The notes beneath the pieces are model-generated. The model made no database searches, was not told the DNA's origin, and saw nothing but the letters and a program-made list of their open reading frames with translations. This document shows, piece by piece, positions 8,850-17,381 of a DNA stretch of 64,000 nucleotides. How positions within the stretch are numbered: the stretch's first letter is position 1; each line of letters starts with the position of its first letter. Source of the DNA: Shimia sp040225985 (GTDB taxonomy: Bacteria; Pseudomonadota; Alphaproteobacteria; Rhodobacterales; Rhodobacteraceae); contig NZ_JBBPEU010000008.1 of assembly GCF_040225985.1 (NCBI RefSeq), positions 124,001-188,000 on the forward strand, in the 5' to 3' direction. The position numbers and the translations under genes were made by a program.

Positions 8850-9797
8850 ATGAAAGTTGGGTTTATCGGTCTGGGCAATGTGGGGGGCAAACTCTCGGGG
8901 TCCTTGTTGCGAAACGGGGTCGATCTGACCGTGCATGATCTGAACGCGGATCTGGTTGCAGGTTTCGTGGCCAAGGGGGCCAAAGCGGCGGACGGCCCGG
9001 CCCAGTTGATGCGCGACTGCGACGCGGTGATCACCTGCCTGCCATCCCCCGCCGCATCGGATGCGGTGATGCAGGAGATGTTGCCAGAGGTGACCGACGG
9101 CAAGATCTGGATGGAGATGTCAACCACGGACGAGGCCGAGGTTAAACGCCTTGGCGGCATGGTAATCGCGCGGGGTGGCGCGGCGGTGGACTGCCCGGTG
9201 TCGGGCGGGTGCCACCGGGCCGATACCGGCAATATCTCGATTTTTGCGGGCTGTGACCGCGCCACGTTCGAACGCATCCTGCCGTTCCTGACCACCATGG
9301 GGCGCCGCATTCTGCATACCGGAGAACTGGGCAGCGCCTCGGTTTTGAAGGTATTGACCAACTACCTTGCCACCGCGAACCTGATCACCTGCTGCGAGGC
9401 GCTGGTTGTGGCCAAAGCGGCAGGTATGAACCTGAACACCGCTTACGAGGCGATGAAAATCAGCTCGGGCACCTCTTTCGTGCACGAGACCGAGAGCCAG
9501 GTCATCCTCAACGGGTCCCGAGACATTTCCTTTACCATGGACCTTGTCCTGAAGGATATCGGCCTGTTTCAGGAGGTTGCCGACCGTGCCGGCGTGCCGC
9601 TGGAAATGAACCCGCTGATGATCGAGATTTTCAAGGACGGGATCGCAAAATACGGCCCGCGCGAGTTGTCTCCGAACATCATCAAGCGGCTTGAGGAAAA
9701 GACCGGGCTTGATATCACAGCCCCCGGTTTTCCGCCCGAAATGACCGACGACGAGCCGGAAGAGCCGGGCTATGAGGTCATTCCGCAGGGTCTGTAA
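8850..9797 (+). CDS. NAD(P)-dependent beta-hydroxyacid dehydrogenase (3-hydroxyisobutyrate dehydrogenase family)
   Basis: 315 residues. The Rossmann motif is GFIGLGNVGG (4-13), the substrate-binding signature DCPVSGG lies at 114-120, and the catalytic lysine K167 with N171 lies in SVLKVLTNYL. These define the HIBADH family, whose members oxidise or reduce beta-hydroxy acids (3-hydroxyisobutyrate, tartronate semialdehyde, threonate and others). The exact substrate is unclear. A C-terminal acidic tail (about 290-315) extends beyond the usual domain. Divergent from one LysR gene, and overlaps the next LysR gene tail-to-tail by 20 bp. Confidence 0.88.
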   Translation: MKVGFIGLGNVGGKLSGSLLRNGVDLTVHDLNADLVAGFVAKGAKAADGPAQLMRDCDAVITCLPSPAASDAVMQEMLPEVTDGKIWMEMSTTDEAEVKRLGGMVIARGGAAVDCPVSGGCHRADTGNISIFAGCDRATFERILPFLTTMGRRILHTGELGSASVLKVLTNYLATANLITCCEALVVAKAAGMNLNTAYEAMKISSGTSFVHETESQVILNGSRDISFTMDLVLKDIGLFQEVADRAGVPLEMNPLMIEIFKDGIAKYGPRELSPNIIKRLEEKTGLDITAPGFPPEMTDDEPEEPGYEVIPQGL

Positions 9798-10680
9798 GAC
9801 CCGAGTATACCTGCGCCAGAAGCCAGTCCTTAACCAGATCTACGCGCCCTGAGTGGCGCGGGCGACGCGGGTGCACAAGGTAATAACCCGTCCCCGTCAC
9901 GCCCGTCACAGGGAAAGGTTCGCAAAGCCGCCCCTGCGCCAGATCAGTCGCGACAAGTGCGCGATCGGCCAGGGCAACTCCTTGGCCTGCGATGGCCGCA
10001 TCAATCGCCAGAGCGGTCTGGTTGAAACTGATGCGGCGGATCGTACTGGCCGTATCCTTTGAGAAAAGGGTGTTGAGGAAAACTGTCCATTGCCCGTGCC
10101 CGTCAAGTAGCACCGTGTGGTGCCGAAGGTCTTGCGGCGTTCGCAACGGCGTGTCCCCGTTGGGCAGATCGGGGTGGCACACGGCGATCAGGTCAGGTGG
10201 AAATAGGATTTCTGCAACCAGACCCGGACCGAAAGGCGGCTGGCCCTGTCGGATGGCGATATCCACCCCGTCGCTCTGAAAATTCGCGAGCCCGAAAGAG
10301 GCATCCAGCCGCACTCGGAGATTCGGATAGTCCCTCGAAAACGCCCCCAGACGCGCCACGAGCCATTTGGTTGCCACGGACGGGGTGGTTGAAATCGTGA
10401 CCACCTGTTCCTGCGGTCGCAGTTCTGAGGTGGCGTCCGCGATCATGTCAAAGCTCTGTCCGACCGGCGTGTGGTAGCGCCGTCCTTCGTCCGTCAGTGT
10501 CAACCCGCGCGGCAATCGGTCAAACAGCTTGACCCCCAGCTGCGCCTCAAGTCCGCGCACCTGTTGGGCCACGGCCCCTTGGGTCACTCCAAGCTCTTCC
10601 GCGGCAAGGCGAAAGTTTAGGTGACGGCCTGCGCTCTCAAAGGCACGTAGGGCGTTCAGAGGGGGAAGTTTACGCATCAT
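9778..10680 (-). CDS. LysR-family regulator (GcvA-like)
   Basis: 300 residues: N-terminal HTH (LNALRAFESAGRHLNFRLAAEELGVTQGAVAQQVRGLE) and a type-2 periplasmic-binding-protein fold effector domain, closest in pattern to GcvA. Two adjacent ATGs (10680 and 10677) are possible starts. It is divergent from the SDR gene at 10793, its likely target, and overlaps the 3' end of the dehydrogenase gene by 20 bp. Confidence 0.87.
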   Translation of the reverse strand: MMRKLPPLNALRAFESAGRHLNFRLAAEELGVTQGAVAQQVRGLEAQLGVKLFDRLPRGLTLTDEGRRYHTPVGQSFDMIADATSELRPQEQVVTISTTPSVATKWLVARLGAFSRDYPNLRVRLDASFGLANFQSDGVDIAIRQGQPPFGPGLVAEILFPPDLIAVCHPDLPNGDTPLRTPQDLRHHTVLLDGHGQWTVFLNTLFSKDTASTIRRISFNQTALAIDAAIAGQGVALADRALVATDLAQGRLCEPFPVTGVTGTGYYLVHPRRPRHSGRVDLVKDWLLAQVYSGLTDPAE

Positions 10681-10696
10681 CGGGTTTTCAAAGAGT

Positions 10697-10709
10697 GTAG
10701 AATTTCTAC
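10697..10709. promoter_or_regulatory. Candidate LysR operator (inverted repeat)
   Basis: GTAGA-ATT-TCTAC, a 5-3-5 dyad, sits 16 bp upstream of the LysR start and about 84 bp upstream of the SDR start. The right arm is also part of a looser repeat, TTTCT...AGAAA. Position and symmetry suggest a LysR site; nothing else supports it. Confidence 0.4.
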
Positions 10710-10792
10710 TGAATTAAGGCAGAAATGATGATTGGTCAAATCCCCAGACGGCCGCCAATTTAGGGTCAGGAAGAAGCAGAAAGGAAACAGCC

Positions 10793-11500
10793 ATGACCGA
10801 GACCAAGGTAGCCATCATCACCGCAGGCGGCAGCGGTATGGGCGCCGATTCCGCCCGTCGGTTGGCGGCAGACGGGGTTCAGGTCGCGATCCTGTCCTCT
10901 TCTGGAAAAGGCGCGGCGCTTGCCGAAGAACTGGGCGGGATCGGGATTACCGGCACAAACCAGTCAAACGCGGATCTTCAAAGACTTGTTGATGCCACGA
11001 TGAACAGATGGGGGCGTGTAGATATCCTCGTCAACTCGGCCGGACATGGTCCACGCGCCCCGGTGCTGGAATTGACCGACGAGGATTGGCACGTGGGTAT
11101 GGATGTGTATTTCCTGAATGCGGTGCGCCCGACGCGGATCGTGGCCCCGATCATGGTTGCGCAGAAATCCGGTGTCATTATCAACATTTCGACCTTTGCC
11201 GCCTTTGAACCCGATCCCGTGTTCCCGACCTCGGGCGTGATGCGGGCCGGTCTTGCGGCCTATACCAAGCTGTTTTCGGACAAGTACGCTGCCGATAACG
11301 TGCGGATGAACAATGTCCTGCCCGGATTTATCGACAGTTTGCCTGAAAACCCCGACTGGAAGGCGCGAATCCCGATGGAACGCTATGGGCGGTCCTATGA
11401 CGAGATCGCCGCGACGGTCGCGTTTCTGGCGTCGGATGGTGCCGGTTATATCACCGGCCAAAACATTCGCGTCGACGGGGGCATTACACGCTCGGTCTGA
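10793..11500 (+). CDS. SDR-family protein with non-canonical active site
   Basis: 235 residues with a Rossmann N-terminus (ITAGGSGMG, about 9-17, a variant of TGxxxGxG) and NSAG at 81-84, the usual NAG position. The catalytic tetrad looks substituted. The YxxxK segment reads S147-GVM-R151 (PTSGVMRAGLAAYTK), the catalytic Ser position is T134 (NIST), and the usual Asn in helix E appears to be Tyr. The C-terminal PG and GYITGQNIRVDGG motifs are standard. Dinucleotide binding is likely, but classical alcohol dehydrogenase chemistry is doubtful. Divergent from a LysR gene. Confidence 0.85.
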   Translation: MTETKVAIITAGGSGMGADSARRLAADGVQVAILSSSGKGAALAEELGGIGITGTNQSNADLQRLVDATMNRWGRVDILVNSAGHGPRAPVLELTDEDWHVGMDVYFLNAVRPTRIVAPIMVAQKSGVIINISTFAAFEPDPVFPTSGVMRAGLAAYTKLFSDKYAADNVRMNNVLPGFIDSLPENPDWKARIPMERYGRSYDEIAATVAFLASDGAGYITGQNIRVDGGITRSV

Positions 11501-11535
11501 CTGCAAACATGGCTACAGTTCAGACCGTGTCGGGG

Positions 11536-12099
11536 TCAGTCCGCAAACGCCACGGCAAGGTCTTCAGGAAGGTCAAATTCCGCAAGCACACGCGCGCGGG
11601 CCTCTGCCGACATTTTGCGTGCGGTTTTGCGCACGATATCGGCAACCTTTTCGGGCGTATGCTTGGCGGCAAAGGGGGCAAAGTACCATGTCAGGAAGGT
11701 GAAGCAGATCACATCCTCAAGCGCCTGTACCTGATCGTCCCGCTTGATCCCCTGTTTGCGCAACATGCGCCCCGCCTGTGCGATGGCGTCGGAGTCGTAC
11801 CCGGCGGCCTGCATGATCTCGCCCAGTCGCGTGGCGTGGTGATCGGCCAGATCCTTGCGCCAAGTCAGGTACCCGATGCGGCCCTCGGGGTAATCCTTGC
11901 GGTTCAAAACCCAGCGTTCGATATGCTGCGCCCGCGCTGTCAGGCAAAGCACCTCGGACGCTTCTGGAAACAGGCGGTCGCATTGCGCGCTCATGCGCTG
12001 ACCATAAAGCAGCGCCTCGGGCTGGCCTTCGTCGATGCGGGGATCGGCACTGTTGGCCACGTCAATCGCCGCAATTGCGGCCTTCAATCGGTCGCCCAT
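11536..12099 (-). CDS. DUF4202 family protein
   Basis: 187 residues from the ATG at 12099 (MGDRLKAAIAAIDVANSADP). A GTG at 12132 in the same frame would add 11 residues but has no visible ribosome-binding site. Conserved blocks ALLYGQRMSAQCDRLFP, ARAQHIERW and GRIGYLTWRKDLADHHA are characteristic of DUF4202, a soluble alpha-helical family with HD-like His/Asp residues and no assigned function. The downstream tex gene is in the same orientation, upstream of it. Confidence 0.82.
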   Translation of the reverse strand: MGDRLKAAIAAIDVANSADPRIDEGQPEALLYGQRMSAQCDRLFPEASEVLCLTARAQHIERWVLNRKDYPEGRIGYLTWRKDLADHHATRLGEIMQAAGYDSDAIAQAGRMLRKQGIKRDDQVQALEDVICFTFLTWYFAPFAAKHTPEKVADIVRKTARKMSAEARARVLAEFDLPEDLAVAFAD

Positions 12100-12209
12100 G
12101 GTCGGTCTCGCTTCCTGTTCGCAGTCGGTCACGGAACCACAGCCTCGGGCCTGCGCTCAAGGGTGGCAAGCCGCCACGCCCGAGTTTTCCCGTTTCTGCG
12201 ACGACTCGT

Positions 12210-12225
12210 CCGACCTGCAGGTCGG
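12210..12225. repeat. Perfect 16-bp palindrome between tex and the DUF4202 gene
   Basis: CCGACCTG followed by its reverse complement CAGGTCGG, with no spacer, lies 8 bp after the tex stop and about 110 bp upstream of the DUF4202 start. There is no T-tract for a terminator. It could be a protein-binding site or part of a Rho-type 3' end. Confidence 0.5.
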
Positions 12226-12233
12226 CGATTTGC

Positions 12234-14552
12234 CTAATTCTTGCGCTTCATCGCATCCAAAAGCGCCGCGCCCAATGCACCGTTGTCGCTCTTGCCTTGC
12301 GCGCGTGGGGACGGTTTGCTGCGTTTTGAGGGGGTGTTCTTGCCCGCATTGCGATGTTCGGGCTTGCTTCCGCCGCGCGCCGTGCCGCCGCCATCCTTGC
12401 GCATGCTGAGACCAATCCGCTTGCGCGGAATGTCCACCTCGGTCACGCGCACTTTGACCACATCGCCGGCCTTGACCACGTCATGCGGGTCGCTGACGAA
12501 CCGGTCGGCAAGCTGGCTGATATGAACCAGCCCGTCCTGATGCACGCCGATATCCACAAAGGCGCCAAACGCCGCCACGTTGGTGACAGTGCCTTCCAGC
12601 ATCATGCCGGGTTTCAGATCGGACAGCGTCTCGACCCCATCGGTGAAGGTTGCGGTCTTGAAAGACGGGCGCGGGTCGCGACCGGGTTTTTCCAACTCGC
12701 TCAGAATGTCCCGCACGGTTGGCAGGCCAAAGCGGTCATCGACGAAATCCTCGGCGCGCAGCCCTTTCAGCGCGCCTGCATCGCCCATGATCTGGCGCAG
12801 GTCGCGCCCGCAGCTTTGCACGATCCGCCGCGCCACGTCATAGGCCTCGGGGTGGACGGCCGAGGCATCCAGCGGCTCGTCTCCTTCGCGGATGCGCAGG
12901 AAACCCGCGCATTGTTCAAACGCCTTGGGCCCAAGCCCCGACACCTTGAGCAACGCCTTGCGTGATCCGAAGGCGCCGTGAATGTCGCGATGGGTCACAA
13001 TGGACTGCGCAAGCGACGGTCCCAACCCCGCCACATGCGCCAGAAGCGGCGCTGATGCGGTGTTCAGATCGACACCGACGGCGTTCACGGCGTCCTCGAC
13101 CACCGCCTCAAGGGTCTGGGACAGCCGCCGTTGATCAACGTCGTGCTGGTATTGGCCGACACCGATGGACTTGGGTTCGATCTTGACCAGTTCGGCCAAC
13201 GGGTCTTGCAGACGGCGCGCAATCGACACCGCGCCCCGCAGCGACACGTCAAGATCGGGGAATTCGGACGCCGCCAGTTCCGACGCGGAATAGACCGACG
13301 CGCCGGCCTCGGACACCACCACCTTGGTAGGGCGTTTCATTCCGGCGGGCAGGAGTTTCAACAGGTCGCCAACCAGACGTTCGGTTTCGCGGCTGGCGGT
13401 GCCGTTGCCGATGGCGATCAGGTCGACCTCGTGTTTCTTCATCAATGCCATCAGAGTGGCCTCGGCCCCGCGGATGTCGTTCTTGGGCTGGAACGGATAG
13501 ATCGTGGCCGTATCCACCAGTTTTCCCGTGCCATCCACCACAGCGACCTTGACCCCAGTCCGGATGCCCGGGTCCAGACCTATCGTGGCCCGCGCGCCTG
13601 CGGGGGCTGCCAGAAGCAGGTCTTTGAGATTTCGGGCAAACACCGTGATCGCCTCTTCATGGGCGCGGCGGCGTAGCTCTGTCATGAGATCAAGATACAT
13701 CGACAGGCTGAGTTTCACGCGCCAGGTCCAGCCCGCAGCCTGACGCAGCCACGAATCGCCCGGGCCATCGCCACGGATGCCGATCTCGGCGCCGATCATC
13801 TCGACCGCGCGGGTCACGCCGTCTTCGTCTGGCGCGATTTCGATCGATACGATCTCTTCTTTCGAGGCCCGCAGGATCGCCAGTGCGCGGTGCGACGGGA
13901 TCGTTGCCCATTTCTCGCGGTGATCGAAATAGTCCGAGAACTTGGCCCCGACCTTTTCCTTGTCGGGCAGGACACGGGCCGCGATATAGGCCTCTTTCTG
14001 CATGAAGGCGCGCAGCTGGCCCAGCAACTGGGCGTTCTCGCTCAGCGTTTCGACAAGGATATCGCGAGCACCGGTCAGCGCGTCTTTTGCGGTTGGGACG
14101 GCCTCGGTCACATAAGGTTCGGCAAGGGTTTCTGGTGCGCTCTGGCGATTGTCCAGAATGGCCTGCAACAGTGGTTCAAGCCCGTTTTCCCGCGCGATCA
14201 TTGCCTTGGTGCGGCGCTTGGGCTTGAAGGGCAGATAGATATCTTCGAGCGCCGATTTGGTTTCGGCCCCGGCAATGGCGCGGGCCAATTCATCGGTCAT
14301 CTTGTCCTGATCGCGGATCGACTGGGCGATGGTCTCGCGGCGCGCTTCCAGTTCGCGCAGATAGGACAGGCGATCGGCCAGCGTGCGCAGTTGGGAATCG
14401 TCCAGACCACCGGTGACCTCTTTGCGATAGCGCGCCACGAAAGGCACCGTTGCGCCCTCGTCCAGAAGGGTGACCGCCGCGGTAACCTGTGTCGGGGCGG
14501 CGGAAATCTCGGTGGCAATCGTGCGGGCAATGCGGGCGGCGGTGTCGGTCAA
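12234..14552 (-). CDS. tex: Tex family RNA-binding transcriptional accessory protein
   Basis: 772 residues from a TTG start at 14552. An ATG exists 51 bp upstream, but AGAGGA lies 7 nt before the TTG and the Tex family starts at about this point (TDTAARIARTIATEI). Domains in order: Tex N-terminal helical domain; YqgF-like domain (TIGLDPGIRTGVKVAVVDG, about 320); helix-hairpin-helix repeats (NTASAPLLAHVAGLGPSLAQSI, about 490); S1 domain (LKPGMMLEGTVTNVAAFGAFVDIGVHQDGLVHISQL, about 635-670). The basic tail after 710 is poorly conserved. Tex binds nucleic acid and affects transcription and stress tolerance in other bacteria. Confidence 0.93.
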   Translation of the reverse strand: MTDTAARIARTIATEISAAPTQVTAAVTLLDEGATVPFVARYRKEVTGGLDDSQLRTLADRLSYLRELEARRETIAQSIRDQDKMTDELARAIAGAETKSALEDIYLPFKPKRRTKAMIARENGLEPLLQAILDNRQSAPETLAEPYVTEAVPTAKDALTGARDILVETLSENAQLLGQLRAFMQKEAYIAARVLPDKEKVGAKFSDYFDHREKWATIPSHRALAILRASKEEIVSIEIAPDEDGVTRAVEMIGAEIGIRGDGPGDSWLRQAAGWTWRVKLSLSMYLDLMTELRRRAHEEAITVFARNLKDLLLAAPAGARATIGLDPGIRTGVKVAVVDGTGKLVDTATIYPFQPKNDIRGAEATLMALMKKHEVDLIAIGNGTASRETERLVGDLLKLLPAGMKRPTKVVVSEAGASVYSASELAASEFPDLDVSLRGAVSIARRLQDPLAELVKIEPKSIGVGQYQHDVDQRRLSQTLEAVVEDAVNAVGVDLNTASAPLLAHVAGLGPSLAQSIVTHRDIHGAFGSRKALLKVSGLGPKAFEQCAGFLRIREGDEPLDASAVHPEAYDVARRIVQSCGRDLRQIMGDAGALKGLRAEDFVDDRFGLPTVRDILSELEKPGRDPRPSFKTATFTDGVETLSDLKPGMMLEGTVTNVAAFGAFVDIGVHQDGLVHISQLADRFVSDPHDVVKAGDVVKVRVTEVDIPRKRIGLSMRKDGGGTARGGSKPEHRNAGKNTPSKRSKPSPRAQGKSDNGALGAALLDAMKRKN

Positions 14553-14816
14553 GGCGCGGTCCTCTGGTTGGCTCGGACGACCTTGATAGCGACCGCCGCG
14601 CAAGAGGTGAAGAGGCAGAATGCACTCCCCGTTTTACGGACCGGCCTGTCGGTAAGTGGCCGCGCGCAGAGTAGGGGCGCAAAGGCCCCTGACGCCAAGT
14701 CACGGTTGTTCGAATGGGGCAAAACGGGTTGGCTTTGAAGGCAAGAGGATGCATTTGAGGGGCTGACGGGCGGATAGTATCGCAGGCATCCCGCGCCGCC
14801 AAAAGGAACGGAACAC

Positions 14817-15686
14817 ATGACCGCAGGGCCGATAAACAGACAACAGATCCGTTTTGCCGCGCCCGACGGCTATATGCTCGAAGGTGAGCTGTTCCTAAGT
14901 GCCGCGCCAAAGATCGCTATTCTCGTGTCTGCCGGAACAGGGTTTCCCCACCGGGTCTATGCCCGCTTCGCCGAATGGGCCGCCGCGCAGGGGGCCGTTG
15001 TCCTGACATACGACTATCGCGGGATCGGCGGATCGCGGCAGGGACCGCTGAAAGGGTCCGAGATCGAGTATTGGGACTGGGGGCGGCTTGACATGACCGC
15101 CGCGCTGGACCGGCTGGAAGAGGCTGCGCCGGACCTGCCCCTGACGCATGTCGCGCACAGCGTGGGCGGGCATTACCTCGGGCTGATGCCCAACCATGAC
15201 AAGATTGCACGCCATGCCTTTGTTGCCGTGGGCAGCGGGTATTGGGGGGCGCATCCGATGCGGCGCTGGCCGCTGGAATGGTATTTCTGGTACGGGATGG
15301 GCGCGTTTTCTCTGGCGCGCTGGGGCTATATCCCGACCGCGCTGGGCTGGACAGGCGAACCCCTGCCGCCGCGCGTGTTCCAAAGCTGGCGGCGCTGGGC
15401 GTTTCGCAAGGACTATCTGCTTGGGGATCTCGACACGTTGCTTGCCCCGCAACACTATGAAGCGGTCACGGCACCAATCCGGTCCTGGTTGTTCACCGAT
15501 GATGGCATTGCCACGCCAGGCGCGGCCAGCCTGTTTCCAAAGCTCTATCCGAATGCCCCCTATATGCAGGTTTTGCGCGCCCCGGACGAGGCAGGCGTGC
15601 CGCGCATCGGCCATGAAGGCGCGTTCCGAAAAGGACGCGAGGCCCTCTGGCAGGAATGGTGGGCGTGGTTGTCCGAGGCTGCATGA
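14817..15686 (+). CDS. Alpha/beta hydrolase (serine hydrolase)
   Basis: 289 residues. The nucleophile elbow is AHSVGG with S115, the oxyanion region is VSAGTGFPHRVYARFA, YDYRGIGGS lies at about 65-73, and a candidate catalytic His is in PRIGHEGAFR near residue 262. The layout matches the COG4757-type alpha/beta hydrolases, whose substrates are unknown. It converges with the TetR-type gene ending at 15714 and is divergent from tex. Confidence 0.85.
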   Translation: MTAGPINRQQIRFAAPDGYMLEGELFLSAAPKIAILVSAGTGFPHRVYARFAEWAAAQGAVVLTYDYRGIGGSRQGPLKGSEIEYWDWGRLDMTAALDRLEEAAPDLPLTHVAHSVGGHYLGLMPNHDKIARHAFVAVGSGYWGAHPMRRWPLEWYFWYGMGAFSLARWGYIPTALGWTGEPLPPRVFQSWRRWAFRKDYLLGDLDTLLAPQHYEAVTAPIRSWLFTDDGIATPGAASLFPKLYPNAPYMQVLRAPDEAGVPRIGHEGAFRKGREALWQEWWAWLSEAA

Positions 15687-15713
15687 CGTCCAACCGGGCA
15701 AAACGGTCGCACG

Positions 15714-16448
15714 TCAGCTGGCCAGATCCTGCGTGTCGTCGCGTTGATCAAAAAGTGTTTGCGTCTGCGGCGACACGGGCGCGGTGATGATGCCGACAAA
15801 GGCGTCTTCCACATTGCCCGGGGCCCATTGTTCCTGCCAATACGGGTCCGAGTTGTCGCCATCTTGCAGGGCCTGTTCGCGGGCTGAACCTGTGATCAGC
15901 AGGAACTTCATGCCAAGCCGGATACGGTGATCGAGCAGGTCTTCTGGCATCTCAGGGGCCATTCGGCGCAGGTGATCCAAACACCGGTTCAGGCCGGGGC
16001 TGTTGTCCATGGCTTCCATCAGCATGTCGCGGTGGCTCATTACCGCCATTTGCAAGAAGCGCAGCGAATGACGGTTCTCTTGTTGGTCCACTGCCGCGGT
16101 CAGGCTTGGGCTGACCAGCACATCCGCCACGTCGCGGATCGAACGCGGCCCGCCCGTTGCCTCGATCCGGTCGAGGCGTGCGCTGTGGTCATCATCCAGA
16201 ATCTTGCCGACATCCATCATGATTTCGCGGATCAAGTCATCCCGAGACGAGAAATGGTAATTGATGGACCCGGCATTGCGCTGACCGGCAGCCTTGTTAA
16301 TGTCCCGGACAGACACCGCTTCGAGCCCCTTTTCAGCAAAAAGCTTCATCGCGGCGGTCTTGATTTTGCGGCGGGTCATTTCGCCTTTCGTGAGGGGGCT
16401 GTCCTGGTTCTGCAAGCTGAAACCCTGTTGTTTGTTTCGGGATATCAT
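15714..16448 (-). CDS. TetR-family transcriptional regulator
   Basis: 244 residues. The HTH lies at about 22-70 (TRRKIKTAAMKLFAEKGLEAVSVRDINKAAG, then GSINYHFSSRDDLI). The C-terminal ligand domain is family-specific, and the final 40 residues are acidic and probably disordered. A 5-5-5 inverted repeat lies 7 bp before its start codon, which suggests autoregulation. It is divergent from modABC and convergent with the hydrolase gene, so either could be a target. Confidence 0.88.
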   Translation of the reverse strand: MISRNKQQGFSLQNQDSPLTKGEMTRRKIKTAAMKLFAEKGLEAVSVRDINKAAGQRNAGSINYHFSSRDDLIREIMMDVGKILDDDHSARLDRIEATGGPRSIRDVADVLVSPSLTAAVDQQENRHSLRFLQMAVMSHRDMLMEAMDNSPGLNRCLDHLRRMAPEMPEDLLDHRIRLGMKFLLITGSAREQALQDGDNSDPYWQEQWAPGNVEDAFVGIITAPVSPQTQTLFDQRDDTQDLAS

Positions 16449-16455
16449 GAAACCT

Positions 16456-16470
16456 AGAACAACCCGTTCT
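16456..16470. promoter_or_regulatory. Probable TetR operator
   Basis: AGAAC-AACCC-GTTCT is a perfect 5-bp dyad with a 5-bp spacer, 7 bp upstream of the TetR start and about 130 bp upstream of modA. The GAAC/GTTC half-sites and the spacing are typical of TetR-family operators. Confidence 0.55.
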
Positions 16471-16548
16471 CAAAAAGAAGAAAATCCGCCCCCCATTGGA
16501 AGAAAATCCTGAACTGTGTGGCTCAGCAGAGATGTTTGGCGGGGAAAC

Positions 16549-16560
16549 GGGATTTATCCC
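16549..16560. promoter_or_regulatory. Inverted repeat upstream of modA
   Basis: GGGAT-TT-ATCCC lies 38 bp before the chosen modA start. It could be an operator or a leader hairpin. It does not match the ModE/MopA box as I know it, so no regulator is proposed. Confidence 0.3.
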
Positions 16561-16598
16561 TTGCATGGGCGTGTTTGGGCCGGATACTTCCCTGCGAG

Positions 16599-17381
16599 AT
16601 GCTGATGTTGAAACGTCTTCTGACTTCTGTCCTGCTGTGCGGGGGGGCTCTGGCCGCAACGGGGGCGGCGGCGGACCGTTTGACCGTGTTCGCGGCTGCC
16701 AGCCTCAAAGAGGCGCTGGAAGATGTCGCGGGTCTCTACGAGGCAGCGACAGGGAACGAAGTCGTCCTGTCCTTTGCGGGGTCGTCGATACTCGCCCGTC
16801 AAATTGCCTTTGGCGCCCCGGCGGATGTGTTCATCTCGGCAAACGAGGCTTGGATGGACGATCTTGAAACGAGGGGGCTGATCGCTCCCGACACCCGCCT
16901 GCGTCTTTTGGCCAACCGTCTGGTCATGGTTGCGCCGCAAGGGACGCCAGCTTTCGAGCTTTCGCCCCAAACCGATCTGACTGCGATGCTGGGCGAGGGG
17001 CGTTTGGCGATGGCATTGGTTCAGGCGGTGCCGGCCGGAATTTATGGTAAGGCTGCTCTGGACCATTTTGGTCTCTGGCAGGGGGTCGCAGCACGGGTCG
17101 CACAAACCGACAATGTGCGCGCGGCGCTGGCCCTTGTTGCGCGGGGCGAGGCGCCCCTGGGTATTGTCTATGCCTCGGATGTTGGGGTGTCGGATGATGT
17201 GTCCGTCGTGGCGCGCTTTCCCGAGAACAGCCATCCTGCGATCCTGTATCCGGCTGCCGCCATCAAAGGCAGCAACACCGGGGCTGCAGGTGCCTTTCTG
17301 ACCTATCTGCAAGGCGATGCTGCTCAAGCCGTTTTCAAGGGCTACGGGTTCGCGATCCCAGAAGGGAAAACCGATGGGTGA
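16599..17381 (+). CDS. modA: Molybdate ABC transporter substrate-binding protein ModA
   Basis: 260 residues with a signal peptide (MLKRLLTSVLLCGGALAATGAAA). DRLTVFAAASLKEALEDVA and VVLSFAGSSILARQIAFGAPADVFISA are the classic ModA oxyanion-binding strands. It captures molybdate (and often tungstate) in the periplasm. ATGs at 16599 and 16605 are both possible starts. The frame is open upstream, but the preceding residues are not signal-like. It overlaps modB by 8 nt. Confidence 0.93.
   Translation: MLMLKRLLTSVLLCGGALAATGAAADRLTVFAAASLKEALEDVAGLYEAATGNEVVLSFAGSSILARQIAFGAPADVFISANEAWMDDLETRGLIAPDTRLRLLANRLVMVAPQGTPAFELSPQTDLTAMLGEGRLAMALVQAVPAGIYGKAALDHFGLWQGVAARVAQTDNVRAALALVARGEAPLGIVYASDVGVSDDVSVVARFPENSHPAILYPAAAIKGSNTGAAGAFLTYLQGDAAQAVFKGYGFAIPEGKTDG

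Noticed and set aside
2666..10680. Three LysR genes as a sign of duplication or horizontal transfer
   Set aside because: They belong to different subgroups with different partners, and base composition matches the surroundings by eye.
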